DNA of 64,000 nt, taken from assembly GCA_963575745.1 (NCBI GenBank), contig CAUYUJ010005047.1:212921-276920 (forward strand), written 5' to 3'. The stretch's first letter is position 1, and each line of letters starts with the position of its first letter. Source of the stretch: Prorocentrum cordatum (Eukaryota > Sar > Dinophyceae > Prorocentrales > Prorocentraceae). This document shows, one piece after another, positions 30,034 through 40,733 of this stretch. Position numbers and translations under genes: made by a program. The notes beneath the pieces are model-generated. The model did not search any database. It was not told the origin of the DNA and worked only from the letters and a program-made list of their open reading frames with translations.

Positions 30034-30699
30034 AGCAACGGGTATTTGGGAGATTTGCCGACAGTTGCCAGTTTTGGGCCTCTGTCTGGCACTGCAGCCT
30101 TGCCCACATCGGAGAGGATTGGCTTCGCCGGGTCGCTGGCCGAAGTGCCCGTCAGTGGAGTCCCCGTGAGAGGGGCGTTTAGCCTGAAGTTCTGGCTCCA
30201 GGTGCTGGTGCGATCTTCGGGAGGTAGCGGGGTGCCACTGACTTGGGCGTGAGGTCCCGGGGCCAACGAGGTGTCCAAGAATACGCTTCCTTTTTTCTGC
30301 GTTTTTCGCTACGTTTTCGTTATGTGCTCCTCTTTGTCAACGGTGGGTCGTTCCAGTTGCGTTCCAGGTCGCTCCTGCCCAGTTTCGCCCCAGAACGAGC
30401 TGTCTCAGAACGATCCTGGAGCGACATTGCAGCGAAAACCAAAAGCGCGTGCACCATCGAGCAGTCTCGTGACCTTGCACATGAAATGCAACGCTGCCGT
30501 TGGAAGCCCGTCACCGTATCACTGACTCCTTCGTGTTTGTCAGCAGGCCTGTCGCTTCTTCGGCAGCGACACAATATCCCCAAGGCGGCGTGCCATTCAG
30601 AAGGCTTCTCCCGTGCATGCTGTGGTGTTGGGTCTTAATCTTGACAAGACAGCTCCCCGCGTTTTCCTTCCTCCTCCCGTTGCCCTCCCCTCCACACGT
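30034..30699. other. Unique stretch with one weak open frame
   Basis: A + frame at 30,046-30,252 reads 67 residues (MGDLPTVASFGPLSGTAALP onward) with even composition, but has no family resemblance and no clear splice sites. The rest shows nothing I can name. Confidence 0.4.
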
Positions 30700-31193
30700 C
30701 CACGTGCGTCTTCCCACACCTGTTTTGGCACAACTACGACGCACACATCTCGTGGCCCCATAGGGAGCCAACGCACAACGGACTCTGGGGGGACTGAAAG
30801 AGCTGGGGAAGAACTGGGCACGAATCAGGCGATCGCAAACATGGAGCAAGGGGGCGTGTGCTAGTGACGGGTCCCGCCTCCGTGGGAAAAATCGCGGTCT
30901 TCCGCCGCCGAACGAGGCAGCACCGGCCGCATTTTGGGGAGGGCACCTCCCCCGATCCCTGGATCTGGCGACCGCGCGCCGAATCCGTGGAGCGCTGAGC
31001 TACGCCTGCGCGCCCCCGAGCGGAGCGGCGGCGCACGGGGCCCCGCGGCAGTGCCCGCACGGCGGCCCCGCCCCCCTCGGCACACCCGTCAAGCCTTTCT
31101 CTTGGCCCCGTAGGCCTCGACCTGCGGCCCCGCCGGCAGCGCCCGCATGGCGGCCCCGCCCTGTTTCGGCACACCCTTCAGACGCTTCGTGGC
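30700..31193 (-). repeat. 77-bp-satellite relatives, reversed
   Basis: GGCCCCATAGGGAGC at 30,755 and TTTCGGCACACCCTTCAGAC, GCTTCGTGGCCCCAGAAGG at 31,162-31,200 are reverse-strand relatives of the satellite edge at 7,190-7,240. An 88-90-bp unit (GGCGGCCCCGCCC, CGGCACACCC) is repeated at 31,057 and 31,150. Confidence 0.6.
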
Positions 31194-31224
31194 CCCAGAA
31201 GGAGATCCACCAAAGGCGACACTC

Positions 31225-31395
31225 TCGGAGGTGGATGGACCTCCTACTTTGACACGTCGATTAAGAAATCGGCCGCTTTCGGTTCGCGAGAGGGCGTCGC
31301 GGCCGGCATTTTTGCGGGTCCAGGTCCGTCGGTTTCGGTCCCAGGCCGTTTTCACAAAGGTGAGGTTTACTAAAGGGAGGTTTGTCCACCGCTGA
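31225..31395 (+). mobile_element. Family B element, copy 2
   Basis: TCGGAGGTGGATGGACCTCC to AGGTTTGTCCACCGCTGA, flanked by CACTC and TACTC (4 of 5 match). 171 bp. Confidence 0.82.
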
Positions 31396-32560
31396 TACTC
31401 ACAAGGATGGTACTCGCAACTGCCGACGGTTGGGTCTTTCGCCAGGCTGCTTTTGGACGTGGCCGATCTGTTGGGCGTTGCCGATCTGGTGGACGTGGCC
31501 GTTCTGGCTCAAGTGCTCGTGCGATTTGGCGGATGTGGCCGATCTGGGTGTGCATTGCGCAGCCTGTTTGGAAGCACTGGCTGGGCCAGTTCTCTCTCGC
31601 CTCGGAAGTCGGTCCCCGAGCCCCAGGGGTTTTCCATTGGGCCAGCGCCTCATCCTGAGAAGTGCATTGACGGCCCTGGTAGAGGACCCCAGGGGCCCCA
31701 AAACGGCTAAACATGTCGCGGACATCTTTCTTGGACCCGCGTCGTGCATGCCACTTCTCACAGGACATCGTCGCCAGGCTAGATTTCAGAATGGACAAAC
31801 ATGTGTATGTGTATGTGTGCGTGCTCGCGGTCGAAGGGAAGCCGTCGACATGTTCAGATTGGGGGAGCGAGACAGCCACCCCGAGCTGTGCCAGAAGTTG
31901 ACGCCTACCAGCGTTCTCTCTGAGCACGTGCACCAGTCGATCCTTTTCTCATTTGAAGCACGGTAAGTCGGGCACTTGGGGCCGAATTATTATCCACGAT
32001 CGACAGCGGTTCCGTCCGTCATGGGAGCGGCGGTTTTCCGCAAGGTATACCATGCACGAGTACAATGTGCAGGACGAGTCGACGCTCTTTATGGTACTCT
32101 CTTCCGCTTGTGGGCTTTCTCAGTCAAGCGCCGTTGGCATTGGTTCTTCTCATATCTCTGGGGTTCGTCCCTGTCTGCCGCTTCCTGCCAGTTCGGTTGC
32201 ATCAGCGCTTCGCCTGCCAGGGGGATGGCGAAGAGCCAGAATGTCGCCTTATTATCCAATCCTCGACTTCACTTCAACACGCGGGAGCCTCCAGGGAGCT
32301 GCTTTGGGATAGTCCTGGGCCCTGCTGTGGCCGCCACCAGTTGGTCTCTTGGCCGGTCCTGGACCATCTCAGGACCATCGGGGTGGATCGGGGACCCGTG
32401 AGACCCGAGTAAGCCGGAGCTCGGGTTCGCCGAAGTTTTGTGGACGAGCGCGTCCAGGAGTTTGACGGTCCGGTTTTCGTGGGCTGTCTGCAGCGGGAGC
32501 CCGCGTCAAAGTTCGGATTGGAGTCCGTTATTTTCATAAGGCCCCCGTCCTCGTCGCGCC
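31396..32560. other. Unique stretch, ambiguous open frames
   Basis: Open frames of up to 195 codons overlap on + and - strands. One + frame (32,065-32,412) includes a hydrophobic stretch (FLSQAPLALVLLISLGFVPV). After a TAA the same frame reads DERVQEFDGPVFVGCLQREP. A weak array of GTGGCCGATCTG units is at 31,455-31,555. I cannot decide whether any of this is coding. Confidence 0.35.
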
Positions 32561-32599
32561 CTGCGTCGTCGTCATTCTTCCGTCATCTGTCGTCGCCGC

Positions 32600-32745
32600 C
32601 GCAGGCGTCATCGTCGTCGTGGTCGTCATCGTCGTCGGTGTCGTCGTCGCCGTCGTCTTCGTCGTCGCCGTGGCCATGGCCGTGCCCGTGCCCGTGGCCG
32701 TCGTCTCCGTTGCCGCCGTCGTCATCGCCGTCGTCTTCGTCGTCA
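32600..32745. repeat. (GTC)n microsatellite
   Basis: GTC/GTG units with CCGTGCCCGTGGCCGTC interruptions. A (GGA)n run follows at 33,076-33,122. The long open frames from 32.4 to 33.6 kb (up to 392 codons) run through these tracts and through element AA, so I do not call them genes. Confidence 0.85.
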
Positions 32746-33350
32746 AGGCGAGTCCCCCGTACCCGAGTCTTACGTCTCCCCGAGCGGAGGGACATTTTTG
32801 GGACCGCTGCGACGACGCCTGTGGGCGGCAGCTCAGGGCCGCGCCGCCCTCGGGCCACACCGAGCCTGCCGAGCGGGTCACCCGGGGGGCCCTCCAGGGA
32901 CGCATCCGCACGCCGAGCTCGCAAGCGGCGGGTGCTCGGGGCGCGGCCTCGGCGCGGCTCGATGCCAGTCGTTGCAATGTGTTTCTCTTGGGGCCCGTGT
33001 GCTGCGCCCCGTGTGGGATCGGGCGGTCTTCGGGGCCAGCTGAGGGCCTCTGGGGGTCCATGGGCCACGAGGTGCTTGAGGAGGAGGAGGAGGAGGAGGA
33101 GGAGGAGGAGGAGGAGGAGGAGCGTGAGGGGGGCGTGCCGAATTGTGACTCCAGGAAGAGAGTGGAAGGACGACCTCGCACGCCGTGGACCCCAGATCGC
33201 TTCGTCGAGCTGTTCTGCCAGAAGGGAGCCCCTGCAGACGACGACCACATCCAGGGGTCTCCAGGGTATCCGTTCGGCCCGCAGGGGCCCCACGACTCTG
33301 GCAGAGTCCCCCCTCGACGCCGAGGCTTCCACAGACGTCCCGCGAGGTCC

Positions 33351-33546
33351 TTGGTACTCCAGATTTCGTGATAAAGGGAGGGGGGTCTCATTTCGGGGGG
33401 GGTGTCTCTTCCAGGCCATCTTGGAGGGCCTGGGGGGGGTCTGGGGACAATGTTTTGGAGGGTTCTCCCACGGGGGAGGTCTGAAATGGCTTGTCTTGGA
33501 GGGTCCAGACCCCCTCCCTTTTATTACGAAATCTGGAGTATCCTTT
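33351..33546. mobile_element. Family AA element
   Basis: Inverted ends GGTACTCCAGATTTCGTGAT and TTACGAAATCTGGAGTATCC, with AAAGGGAGGGGGGTCT mirrored inside; arms about 38 bp. About 195 bp. From 33,547 to 34,092 is unique, partly CAC-rich sequence with no gene seen. Confidence 0.75.
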
Positions 33547-34092
33547 CAGACGCTCGACCGCCCACAAAAGCGGCACCAGCCACAACACCACTACAGAAAC
33601 AATGCTAAACACACGTAGCGCGTTTTTGCGATGTTCCGGGGCTTCTTTGAGTGAGTGGTTTCTGGAGTTCGCCAGGCGAGTATGGTTTGTCATGCTATCC
33701 TCCATAGTCTGATATGGGGCGATTGTTATTTGTGTGACGCCTCCGCCTCACTCTCACCCTCACTCCCGACCCTTCCTCTCCATAATCTGACATACTCATA
33801 CACACAGTCGTGCCCATATTGACCTATAGCCAGAGTCACCCACACTTAGGCTCACTCACGCTTTGACACACTCACACACACCTATTCGCGCACGCCACTC
33901 ACATGCATACGCACTCATTCTCAACTTGGTCATACGCAGACTCGTTGATACTCGGATTCCCTGGCACTCAACCGACGAACTGGGCGAAGAATTTGCGCAC
34001 CCCAAGCAGGGGCACCCACGGAGCACTGCACGTGTCCGTTCGCACCCAAAGTTTTGGATGTCGCACGCGGCTTGCTTGTTCCCGCGCCTCAG

Positions 34093-34267
34093 TCAGGAGG
34101 GGAAAAAACACAGACACAATGAATCGTCGACCCCCAGTCAAATATGGGAAAATATGGGAAGTGGGGGAGAAGACAGAAACCCCGAAAATATTGGAAAATA
34201 TGGGGTATCGTTTTATTTGTGTGTATTTATGGGTGTGTGTGTGTGTGTGTGTCCTGGGGCCCCTTCA
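34093..34267 (+). mobile_element. Family A element, copy 6
   Basis: TCAGGAGGGGAAAAAACACA to TCCTGGGGCCCCTTCA, flanked by CTCAG (34,088-34,092 and 34,268-34,272). A (GT)n expansion makes it 175 bp. Confidence 0.87.
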
Positions 34268-34400
34268 CTCAGGCCCCTCTTCTTTTGGCAGCTCCTGTGC
34301 CACCGCGATGTTACAGGTGCAATATTTGAGCACACCGCGGAGGGCCGCCAGGGAGCGCGAGGCTGGCCCGCTCGCGCCCATACAATGGGGATGTGTCAGG

Positions 34401-34526
34401 CTTGGCATCGCTCGGACGTGTGCATTTGTTTCTCGGCGAGAACAATCGAGGACCATCCTGGACCATCGAGAAAAAACACGCACGACATCGAACAATGCAC
34501 GGGAAATGGACGTCCGGGCCACGGCA
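34401..34526 (+). mobile_element. Family J element, copy 3
   Basis: CTTGGCATCGCTCGGACGTG to GGACGTCCGGGCCACGGC, diverged from J2 and J4 in the middle (GAACAATCGAGGACCATCC). The 820 bp up to 35,344 are unique with no gene recognised. Confidence 0.75.
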
Positions 34527-35344
34527 ATCAGGCGGTTTGTCGGTTTCGGCGCCTGGGACCCCTTCCTTGTGATAGCCTCTAGAGCCTCTTTGCACTTGCC
34601 CATTCGCGCCAAGATTGTGGGGATGCCTCGGGCGGTTCGCTTGTTTGGGCACCCCCGACTCCTCTCCGTTCCGAATCCCATGACCACTGCGATGCAGTAG
34701 GCGCATCCCTTGTGCACCCCGAGGGGGAGCCGCCAGGGAGCGTTCCACTTGCCCGTCGGCACCCAGATCGCGGGACCTCTCATGGAGAACTCTGGTGTAG
34801 GCACTCCCGTTCCCCTACCTCTCCGAATGTAGCGGGCACATCATTCGGGCACTCGGCACTCCAGAGGGGGCGGGAGACGCCAGGGAGCGCTCGGTCGCCA
34901 CAGGCTAAGACGGCCAAGATTCTCTCGCCCGGGCAGTGAGAGACGGAAGTGTCAGGAGCGGAGTGAGGACATGAGCGTCGAATAACTCATACCCATGCGC
35001 AGATGACCTATACATATGAGCTGTGCACGTGTGGATCGCCCCGCGCCCGCTGCTAGGGGTGCAGCACTGGCTGGCCGCCCTGGCCGCCCCACGGCGACGC
35101 ACACCGCCATGTGAGGGCCCTCCCCTACCTCCCTCCTCCCTCGTGGCCGCTCTCGCCTGCCGTCCCGTCCCTTCGCCAGTTAACTGCCTTTTCCGTTGCC
35201 CAGACCGCCTGAGCGCGCGTGTGGGTTGCTTCTGCCGCGCTGCGACGTGAAAAGTGTCTTGAGTCATCAAATCAGTCCAGGTTCGGCATTCGTTATCTGA
35301 TTTTAGCCAGTTCCCAAACAACGATACCCGTGTATTCTTTGCCA

Positions 35345-36402
35345 TCACATCATTTCCACATGCCGGCGGCCGCCTACAGGAGCAACGTAGATGTGTCCGT
35401 GCACCCGGAACGATGCCCATGCCCAATCGTTGTACTTCCAGGTGCGCAGCATCCCGAAAAAGGGTTGCGACCCCTGGGTGTTGGATTTGGAGTGTGGTCT
35501 CCTGTGCCAATTGCGGTAAGCGTAGTAGCTAACCTGCGGACTTGCATACAGCATGCAATAAGCGAGCCATGCCTTGTCCTGGTCACGTTTGCAGCACAAA
35601 TGGCCGTCCATGGGATGGGATGGGGGTCGCTCTGGATTAACCTTCTAATATCTGGGGACTGACCGTAAGCGGGGGGCATGTAGATCGTATACCACCCAGG
35701 CAGCGCATATCCCATCATATAATTTGGGCATTAAGTATTTTGCCAGACCGAAATTGAAACATCGTGCGTGATTCGTGTTTGGTTGGTCATAAAAGTAACG
35801 GGGCGCGTTTCACGCAGATGCGCGTCGCATGTCCGAAAATTCCAGCCGCGGTCGAATGGGACCGGGCTGGAATGTGTGTCTGTGCGCGCATTGGGGTCAG
35901 CTACACAGAACTCATCAGCGGTCATGATGACCGCTGATGTGTTTGCGTTGTGCGGTAACACGCACACGCCATTCATGATGACGGATGTTTGAGCTTGAAT
36001 TTCCGTGGGTTTGTTGCCACATTTGGATTGTGATCCTTGTGCGTAGGTGCCAGCGACCATGCGCCTCACAGTCAAGGCCCCGCATGTGTTCTTGCTGGCT
36101 AGCCGTGAAAAAGGAGAGACCAGTGCTTGGGTAGAGGTCGTCAGGCGAGGACGTGCCTCGCGCAGAGTTTGCATTCCGCCCCCTACGATCGCGGTCCAGA
36201 CCCAGGAGAGGATGTGGCGGTTGGGAGGACAGGTCGGACAGGCAGGCTGGGGGGGCACAGGGACATTGACGTTTTCACATCCTGCGGTACGTTGATGCGG
36301 CGTTGGCGCGCTGGCAACGCCAGCGAAGGCGTTTAAAGTTGAAGTCTGCCACGCGGAAGCACCGAGGGACACGGTAACGCCACTGGACTTGGCGGAATTC
36401 AA
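35345..36402 (-). pseudogene. Decayed protein gene of unknown family
   Basis: On the minus strand one frame reads about 224 residues from 36,402 to a TAA at about 35,731. It contains PQPACPTCPPNRHILSWV, SKNTCGALTVRRMVAGTYAQ, QTSVIMNGVCVLPHNANTSA and RTCDAHLRETRPVTFMTNQT. The same frame continues past the TAA (YMMGYALPGWYTIYMPPAYG, DIRRLIQSDPHP) to a CCCAT CCCAT duplication at about 35,612. Beyond that 5-bp unit the text resumes one frame over (MDGHLCCKRDQDKAWLAYCM, SYYAYRNWHRRPHSK, GMLRTWKYNDWAWASF) and ends in TGA at 35,345. Even composition, aromatic and cysteine content and frame logic all argue for former coding. The family is not recognised, and no spliced leader or poly-A is seen. A perfect palindrome lies at 35,913-35,939. 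It is less GC-rich than its neighbours and runs antisense to the ubiquitin-like exons. Confidence 0.5.
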
Positions 36403-38166
36403 ACTTGAATGATCGGGGGCCGCGGTCGATTCAAGTTTGAACGATCGGAGCCATGCTGGCCAATCAGATCAATGGGTTGTTTGATTGGCCCCGTGTTGGG
36501 TTCTGCCCTGAGTCTCTGGATGTTGCGTCACGCCTCGCAGGCGATCTGATGAGTTGGCAGCAGAAGTTAGCGGTCGGCCAAGTGTTGGATTGATGACGGC
36601 ACATCTTCGCTGGTAGGGAATCGGCATATTGATTTACCAGATCGGCGCTACATTCAGGTATATCGGATATGTAATGAGTTCCGAAACCAGAATCCCCACA
36701 TATCCAGAGTTTGTTTACCCTCTCGTTCCCCTCATCACGTCGTCCGACCCTCCCCCTCATCCCTCTGCACCTCACGTTTGCGCGATGCCGTTTTGTTTTG
36801 GACGTCGCTCCACGGACCGGTAAGTTTGCGGCACCATGATTGTTCGCAATGCTACATCTGGACTTGAAAAGGGGACTTGCTCCTTTACCTTTCCTCCTCT
36901 CCCGAAGGGGAGGAGCGTTGTGCACGGCGTTCGATGTGTGGTTCTTCCCACTCTCCGTTGCGGCGTCGCCCCTGGCGTGATGCCGCTCCTGGCGGAGATT
37001 CCTTCGCTGGCACGACGGGATGCTTCCCTGGCAGCTTGTGTTCTGTGTCCCGGCAGCTTGGTCCACGGCCTCGTGGAAGGGGTGAAACGCCGCAGCGTGA
37101 TCCATCCTGGGCGGTCTCCTGCCCGGGTCTTGGGACCGGGATCGGAGGACCGGGCCCGCACCCCGTGCGCGCGCTCGAGGGAGGTGCGTCCCCAGCTCGA
37201 GCAATGGTGCAGTCGGGGCGCTGAAGAAGGAACCTTTTTTGTTGGGGAGGGGCTCGGTGTTCCTTGACTGTTGCGAAGTTTGCCCCAGGTTTTCCGGAGG
37301 TTTTCCGTGGGGAATCGAGCTTGAGCTTACGGGAAAAGGGGGCCTCGTACCTTATTTAGCGGTTCCTTAGGTCAACGCCCCGACTGTACCTCGCAGGATC
37401 GTCAAAGATGTACTCCGTGCGAGCTGGCTCACACTCTTCTGGCCCGCTGCGATTCGCCTGCGGTGCCCGCCGACAAGAAGTGTGCTTGCTCGAGGATGGT
37501 GCGTCCCTCAGGGGGCAACGATAGGGAGGGGGACGGGCACCGGGGGGGATGCATCGGCCCCCACTGGCCCATCGATCGCCGATGGGGGTCTGCTGACCCA
37601 CCCAGCCCAGGAACGTGCGGATTCGCTATCGGGGGCCTGCCGTCGATCTATTGGCGAGGCATCGTCGATGCCGGGTCGATGTGTCCCCCCTTGTGCCAGG
37701 TCCCCCTTGTCGTCGCCCCTCAGTCCCGGGCCCAGGCCGTGGCGCTTCACAGAGGCGTGCCAGGTACACCGCGAGCGCACTCGATCGAGATCGAGGATGG
37801 TGCGCCCCAGGCACAGGCAGAGGTGCGTCCCCAGGACTGTTCCCAGTGTCTTCTGATTGTCTGTGTGCCTGCGCGCGCGATTGCCCCCTGGAGCACGGGT
37901 CCCCTCGAGGGCGCGAAGTGATTCGCGCTTCGCGGTCCGGCTCCGAATCCTCCTCGTCCTCCTTTCTCCCCCTGGGGGACGCTCGCGAGAACGCCTCCTC
38001 GCCCTCGTTCTGCACAATGGGCGCCCGTCTCCGCGAAGCGCGAAGACAGGCGCCCCTGTGGAGATTGGCCCAGACGATGGTGCGTCCCAGGACCGTTCCA
38101 GTTGTGTTCCAACCCGCTCGATCATGGCGCATCCCTGGTCCACAGACTGCTTTTGTTTAGGGTCCA
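36403..38166. other. Unique stretch; ambiguous open frames, GGTGCGTCC repeats
   Basis: A minus frame (36,464-37,204, 246 codons) and a + frame (36,836-37,267, 143 codons) overlap, and neither shows a family motif. From 37,180 the phrase GATGGTGCGTCCC recurs loosely (about 37,495, 37,797, 38,077), and CTCGAGGGCGCGAAG with GTTCGCGC recurs at 37,905 and 56,628. No gene can be named. Confidence 0.4.
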
Positions 38167-38349
38167 GCGATAACCCGGGTTAGCGGGCTTGCCCCCCATC
38201 CCCCCCCCCTGAGGATAACCTAACCTTGCCGGTTGTGCAGGTCCAGGGTGGGGGGGCGCGGGCATGCATGTGCAGGGCTGCCCACAGCGCGAAGGTTAGG
38301 TGATCGGCCGGTCCCCTCCTCCCCCCCCGGGGAAAACCCGGATTGTCGC
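38167..38349 (+). mobile_element. Family BB element, copy 2
   Basis: GCGATAACCCGGGTTAGCGG to AAAACCCGGATTGTCGCC, with GGATAACCTAACCTTGCCGG and GAAGGTTAGGTGATCGGCCG inside. Same orientation as BB1. Confidence 0.72.
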
Positions 38350-38485
38350 CGATTCGAACAAAAGAAACGGTGAGGAGCCGTCTCAGGACCATCTCGGGTG
38401 CATTCCGGGCCTGGGTCCGAGCATGCACGGAGAAAGGGGAACGCCATGCACGTGGTCTGCGGGTCCCACGTGTGGCAGACGAGAG

Positions 38486-38687
38486 TTGGAGGCCTGGAAA
38501 TTGGCACCAACACCAGCACAGGGGATTGCCTCCACGTGGAAAAAATGATCCTAGATTTCGGTGTTGGTGGCAATATTTCGGCCACCTTGGAAGCCAGAAT
38601 ATTACCACCATCACCAAGATCGGGATCGTCTTCCCTCGGAGGGAGGCACACCGCCGATCTTGGTGTTGGTGTCAACCTTTAGGCCTG
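38486..38687 (+). mobile_element. Family S element, copy 2
   Basis: TTGGAGGCCTGGAAATTGGC (then ACCAACACC) to GGTGTTGGTGTCAACCTTTA (GGCCTG), flanked by CGAGAG (38,480-38,485 and 38,688-38,693). The uninterrupted reference for S1. 202 bp. Confidence 0.85.
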
Positions 38688-38961
38688 CGAGAGAGGGACC
38701 CACGTGTGCCTGGAGGTCCCGAGGCTCACGGGCCAAGGGCGGACCGATGTTGTGGGTCGTGGGGCCGTGGGTCGACGGGTGTCCCTCCCGAGATGCACGG
38801 GCGAAGGGAGGTTGTCGATGCTGCGCGACGCAGTGACGCAGTGCGAGATGAGCACGGTGGGCTTGGTGATTCTCGCGGGGCCCGGGCTCTCTGGCGAAGT
38901 GGCCCCCGGGAACCCCCGCGTGTCTCGAGGTTCGGTTCACGGGCGAAACGGACGCGTGTGC

Positions 38962-39110
38962 TTCAGGAGGGCAATCAGTACAGGCACAGTGAGTCTTCGA
39001 TTCCAGGAAAACATGGGAGCATATAGGAATTGCGGCGGAAGACGAACGTCCAAAACATATGGAAAAATGTATTGGAATTCTGGAAGTTGCTCCGCGCTCG
39101 TACATCTGCC
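38962..39110 (+). mobile_element. Family A element, diverged copy
   Basis: TCAGGAGGGCAATCAGTACA, then CAGTGAGTCTTCGATTCC, GGAAAACATGGGAGCATATA, AAAACATATGGAAAAATG. The T/G-rich right end has been replaced. Confidence 0.65.
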
Positions 39111-39112
39111 AA

Positions 39113-39150
39113 CGCCCCATCGCCAGCGCAGTGACTCTGCCTGGCCGCCG
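39113..39150 (+). repeat. Conserved ~35-bp motif (CC), site 1
   Basis: CATCGCCAGCGCAGTGACTC followed by TGCCTGGCCGCCG. Also at 50,798 and 60,985 in the same orientation, with 0-3 differences in the core. The short stem GCAG-TGACT-CTGC may form a hairpin. Confidence 0.75.
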
Positions 39151-39266
39151 CTGGAAAACCATATTACCTGTGTGTCCCTGGACCCCATCGGTTCTGTGAG
39201 TTTCGAGGGGGTACGGAGGCCTTGAACTTGCGTGTGGCTGCGGGGGCCCGAGGATCCTATCATGTG

Positions 39267-39422
39267 CCGTGCTTAATACATGCTCCGCGTGCGGATCATG
39301 TATTAAACATGCAGGGATTTAGTATCAAAACAACGAGAAGCTCGTGCATAAAGGTATTCAAAAATGAATCGTGTATTAACAATCCCATAGTTTCAACATC
39401 CTATGTATTAAAAACTGCCCTG
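39267..39422 (+). mobile_element. Family I element, copy 3
   Basis: CCGTGCTTAATACATGCTCC to TATTAAAAACTGCCCTG, with the 9-bp sequence TATCATGTG on both sides (39,258-39,266 and 39,423-39,431). Nine-base duplications are typical of Mutator-like elements, but the assignment is tentative because the other copies lack one. Confidence 0.78.
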
Positions 39423-39439
39423 TATCATGTGCGTCAGCA

Positions 39440-40135
39440 GCAGCTGCGGTCTGTCGGTGCCGAGGCTGGCGGGCGTGAGCACAACCATGACGGCATGAGC
39501 ACGTGTTTTGGTTGTTGTTGCCCGAGGTTCACGGGCGCAGGGAGCCCGTGGGCTGTCTGGGGGCCCGAGTTCCAGGCATGGTTGCAATTGGAGCGCGTGT
39601 GTTTTGTGGGCCCCGAGGCTCACGGGCCAAAAGGAGCCCATCTGTTCGGTGGGTCCGAGGTTTCCGTGGCGAAGCAGTGCTGGGAGCATGGGGCCCGAGG
39701 CCCACGGCAAACACGCGCCCATGTTGGCTGGTGGAGCGTGAGGTTCGCGGGCGACACGAGCGAGGAGGCGTACGGACGAAACGGCATGGTGCGTTCACAG
39801 GGCCCGAAGGTCGCGGATGAAATGAGCCCGTGGCAGTTGTGGGGCCCATGTTGGCGGACAAAAGTGCGCAGTGAACACAAGTGTTTTGCGGGGCCCGAGG
39901 TTCCTGGGCCAAATGAACCGCGTGCTTCGTGGGTACGGAGGTCCATTGGCGCAAGGAATCTGTGTGTTTTGGTTGGCCCGAGGCCGTGAGGAGGACAAAG
40001 ACTTGCTTGTTCTGCGTGTCCAATGCTCACGGCGAAAGACGCATCTGTGTTGTGAGGCCCGAGGCTTCTGGACGCCCGTAGCTTGCGTGTTGATGAGAGT
40101 TCGAGGCTCACGGGTCAAAGGGGTCCGTGTGGTTT
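39440..40135 (+). repeat. Degenerate ~46-bp array GGGCCCGAGGTTCACGGGC
   Basis: CCGAGG(C/T)TCACGGGC-type phrases recur at about 39,524, 39,610, 39,656, 39,700, 39,749, 39,806, 39,897, 39,937, 39,988, 40,062 and 40,107. Two outliers lie at 38,723 and 38,925. I see no gene under it. Confidence 0.75.
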
Positions 40136-40289
40136 GAAGGTATTCGCGTTCAGTTGAGTGGCGAGCAATGGTTTCTAAGCTTTCGCTGGAGACAGAAAAA
40201 AACCTCTCAGAAGGCGCGAGGGCTTCTGAGACGTCCCGCCGCCTTCTGAGAAGGCCTTCTCCTTCTCGCTTCCCCTCGCTCGCCGCCGA

Positions 40290-40460
40290 TTCACGGGGAC
40301 GTGCCAGCGGACGCCTCAGGGGATTCGTCAGGGGCCGTGCCAGGGGGCGTGCGAGGGGACGTATCTGGGGACGTGTCTCGGACCGCCCCAGGGAGCGTGG
40401 AAGGTTACGTGTCCAGGGCCGTGTATGGATGTTTGTCAGTGGACGTGCCAGAGGGCACCG
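40290..40460 (+). repeat. Short array GGGGACGTGCC
   Basis: Units of about 12 bp (GGGGACGTGYC, GGGGCCGTGCC). A + frame of 115 codons (40,301-40,645) crosses it and has no recognisable family. Confidence 0.6.
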
Positions 40461-40733
40461 CATCTTGCTTTTCGGGCTCTTTGCTTGGATCTCTCGTTCT
40501 AGTGACAGCAGCTAGGAGCTATAGGGCCCTCAGGCGAACAAGGAGGCATCGCCAGACACTCAACTCTCGTCTGCCATTCCCATACGCACTGCCCCCACCC
40601 CCCTATACATCTGGCCCACCCTTGTGCCAGTCCACTCGGTTGTAATAGTTGCCCAGTCTTTGCTCCACGTCTTCTCTCGCTCTTGTCATCCTATCATTAT
40701 TATCTTGTCCCATTCGCCCTTGGTCCGGCCTAC

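Noticed and set aside
31488-31515. Second spliced-leader relic (GGCCGTTCTGGCTCAAG)
   Set aside because: About 17 of 21 matches, but it lies in a local run of GTGGCCGATCTG units that explains the similarity; no A-tail or flanking duplication.
32440-33618. 392-codon + strand open frame
   Set aside because: It crosses a GTC microsatellite, a GGA tract and the inverted-repeat element AA; overlapping frames of 285 and 278 codons exist on the minus strand. High GC and few stops explain it.
36464-37204. 246-codon minus-strand open frame as a gene
   Set aside because: Competing + strand frames of comparable quality overlap it and no family signal is visible; left as ambiguous.
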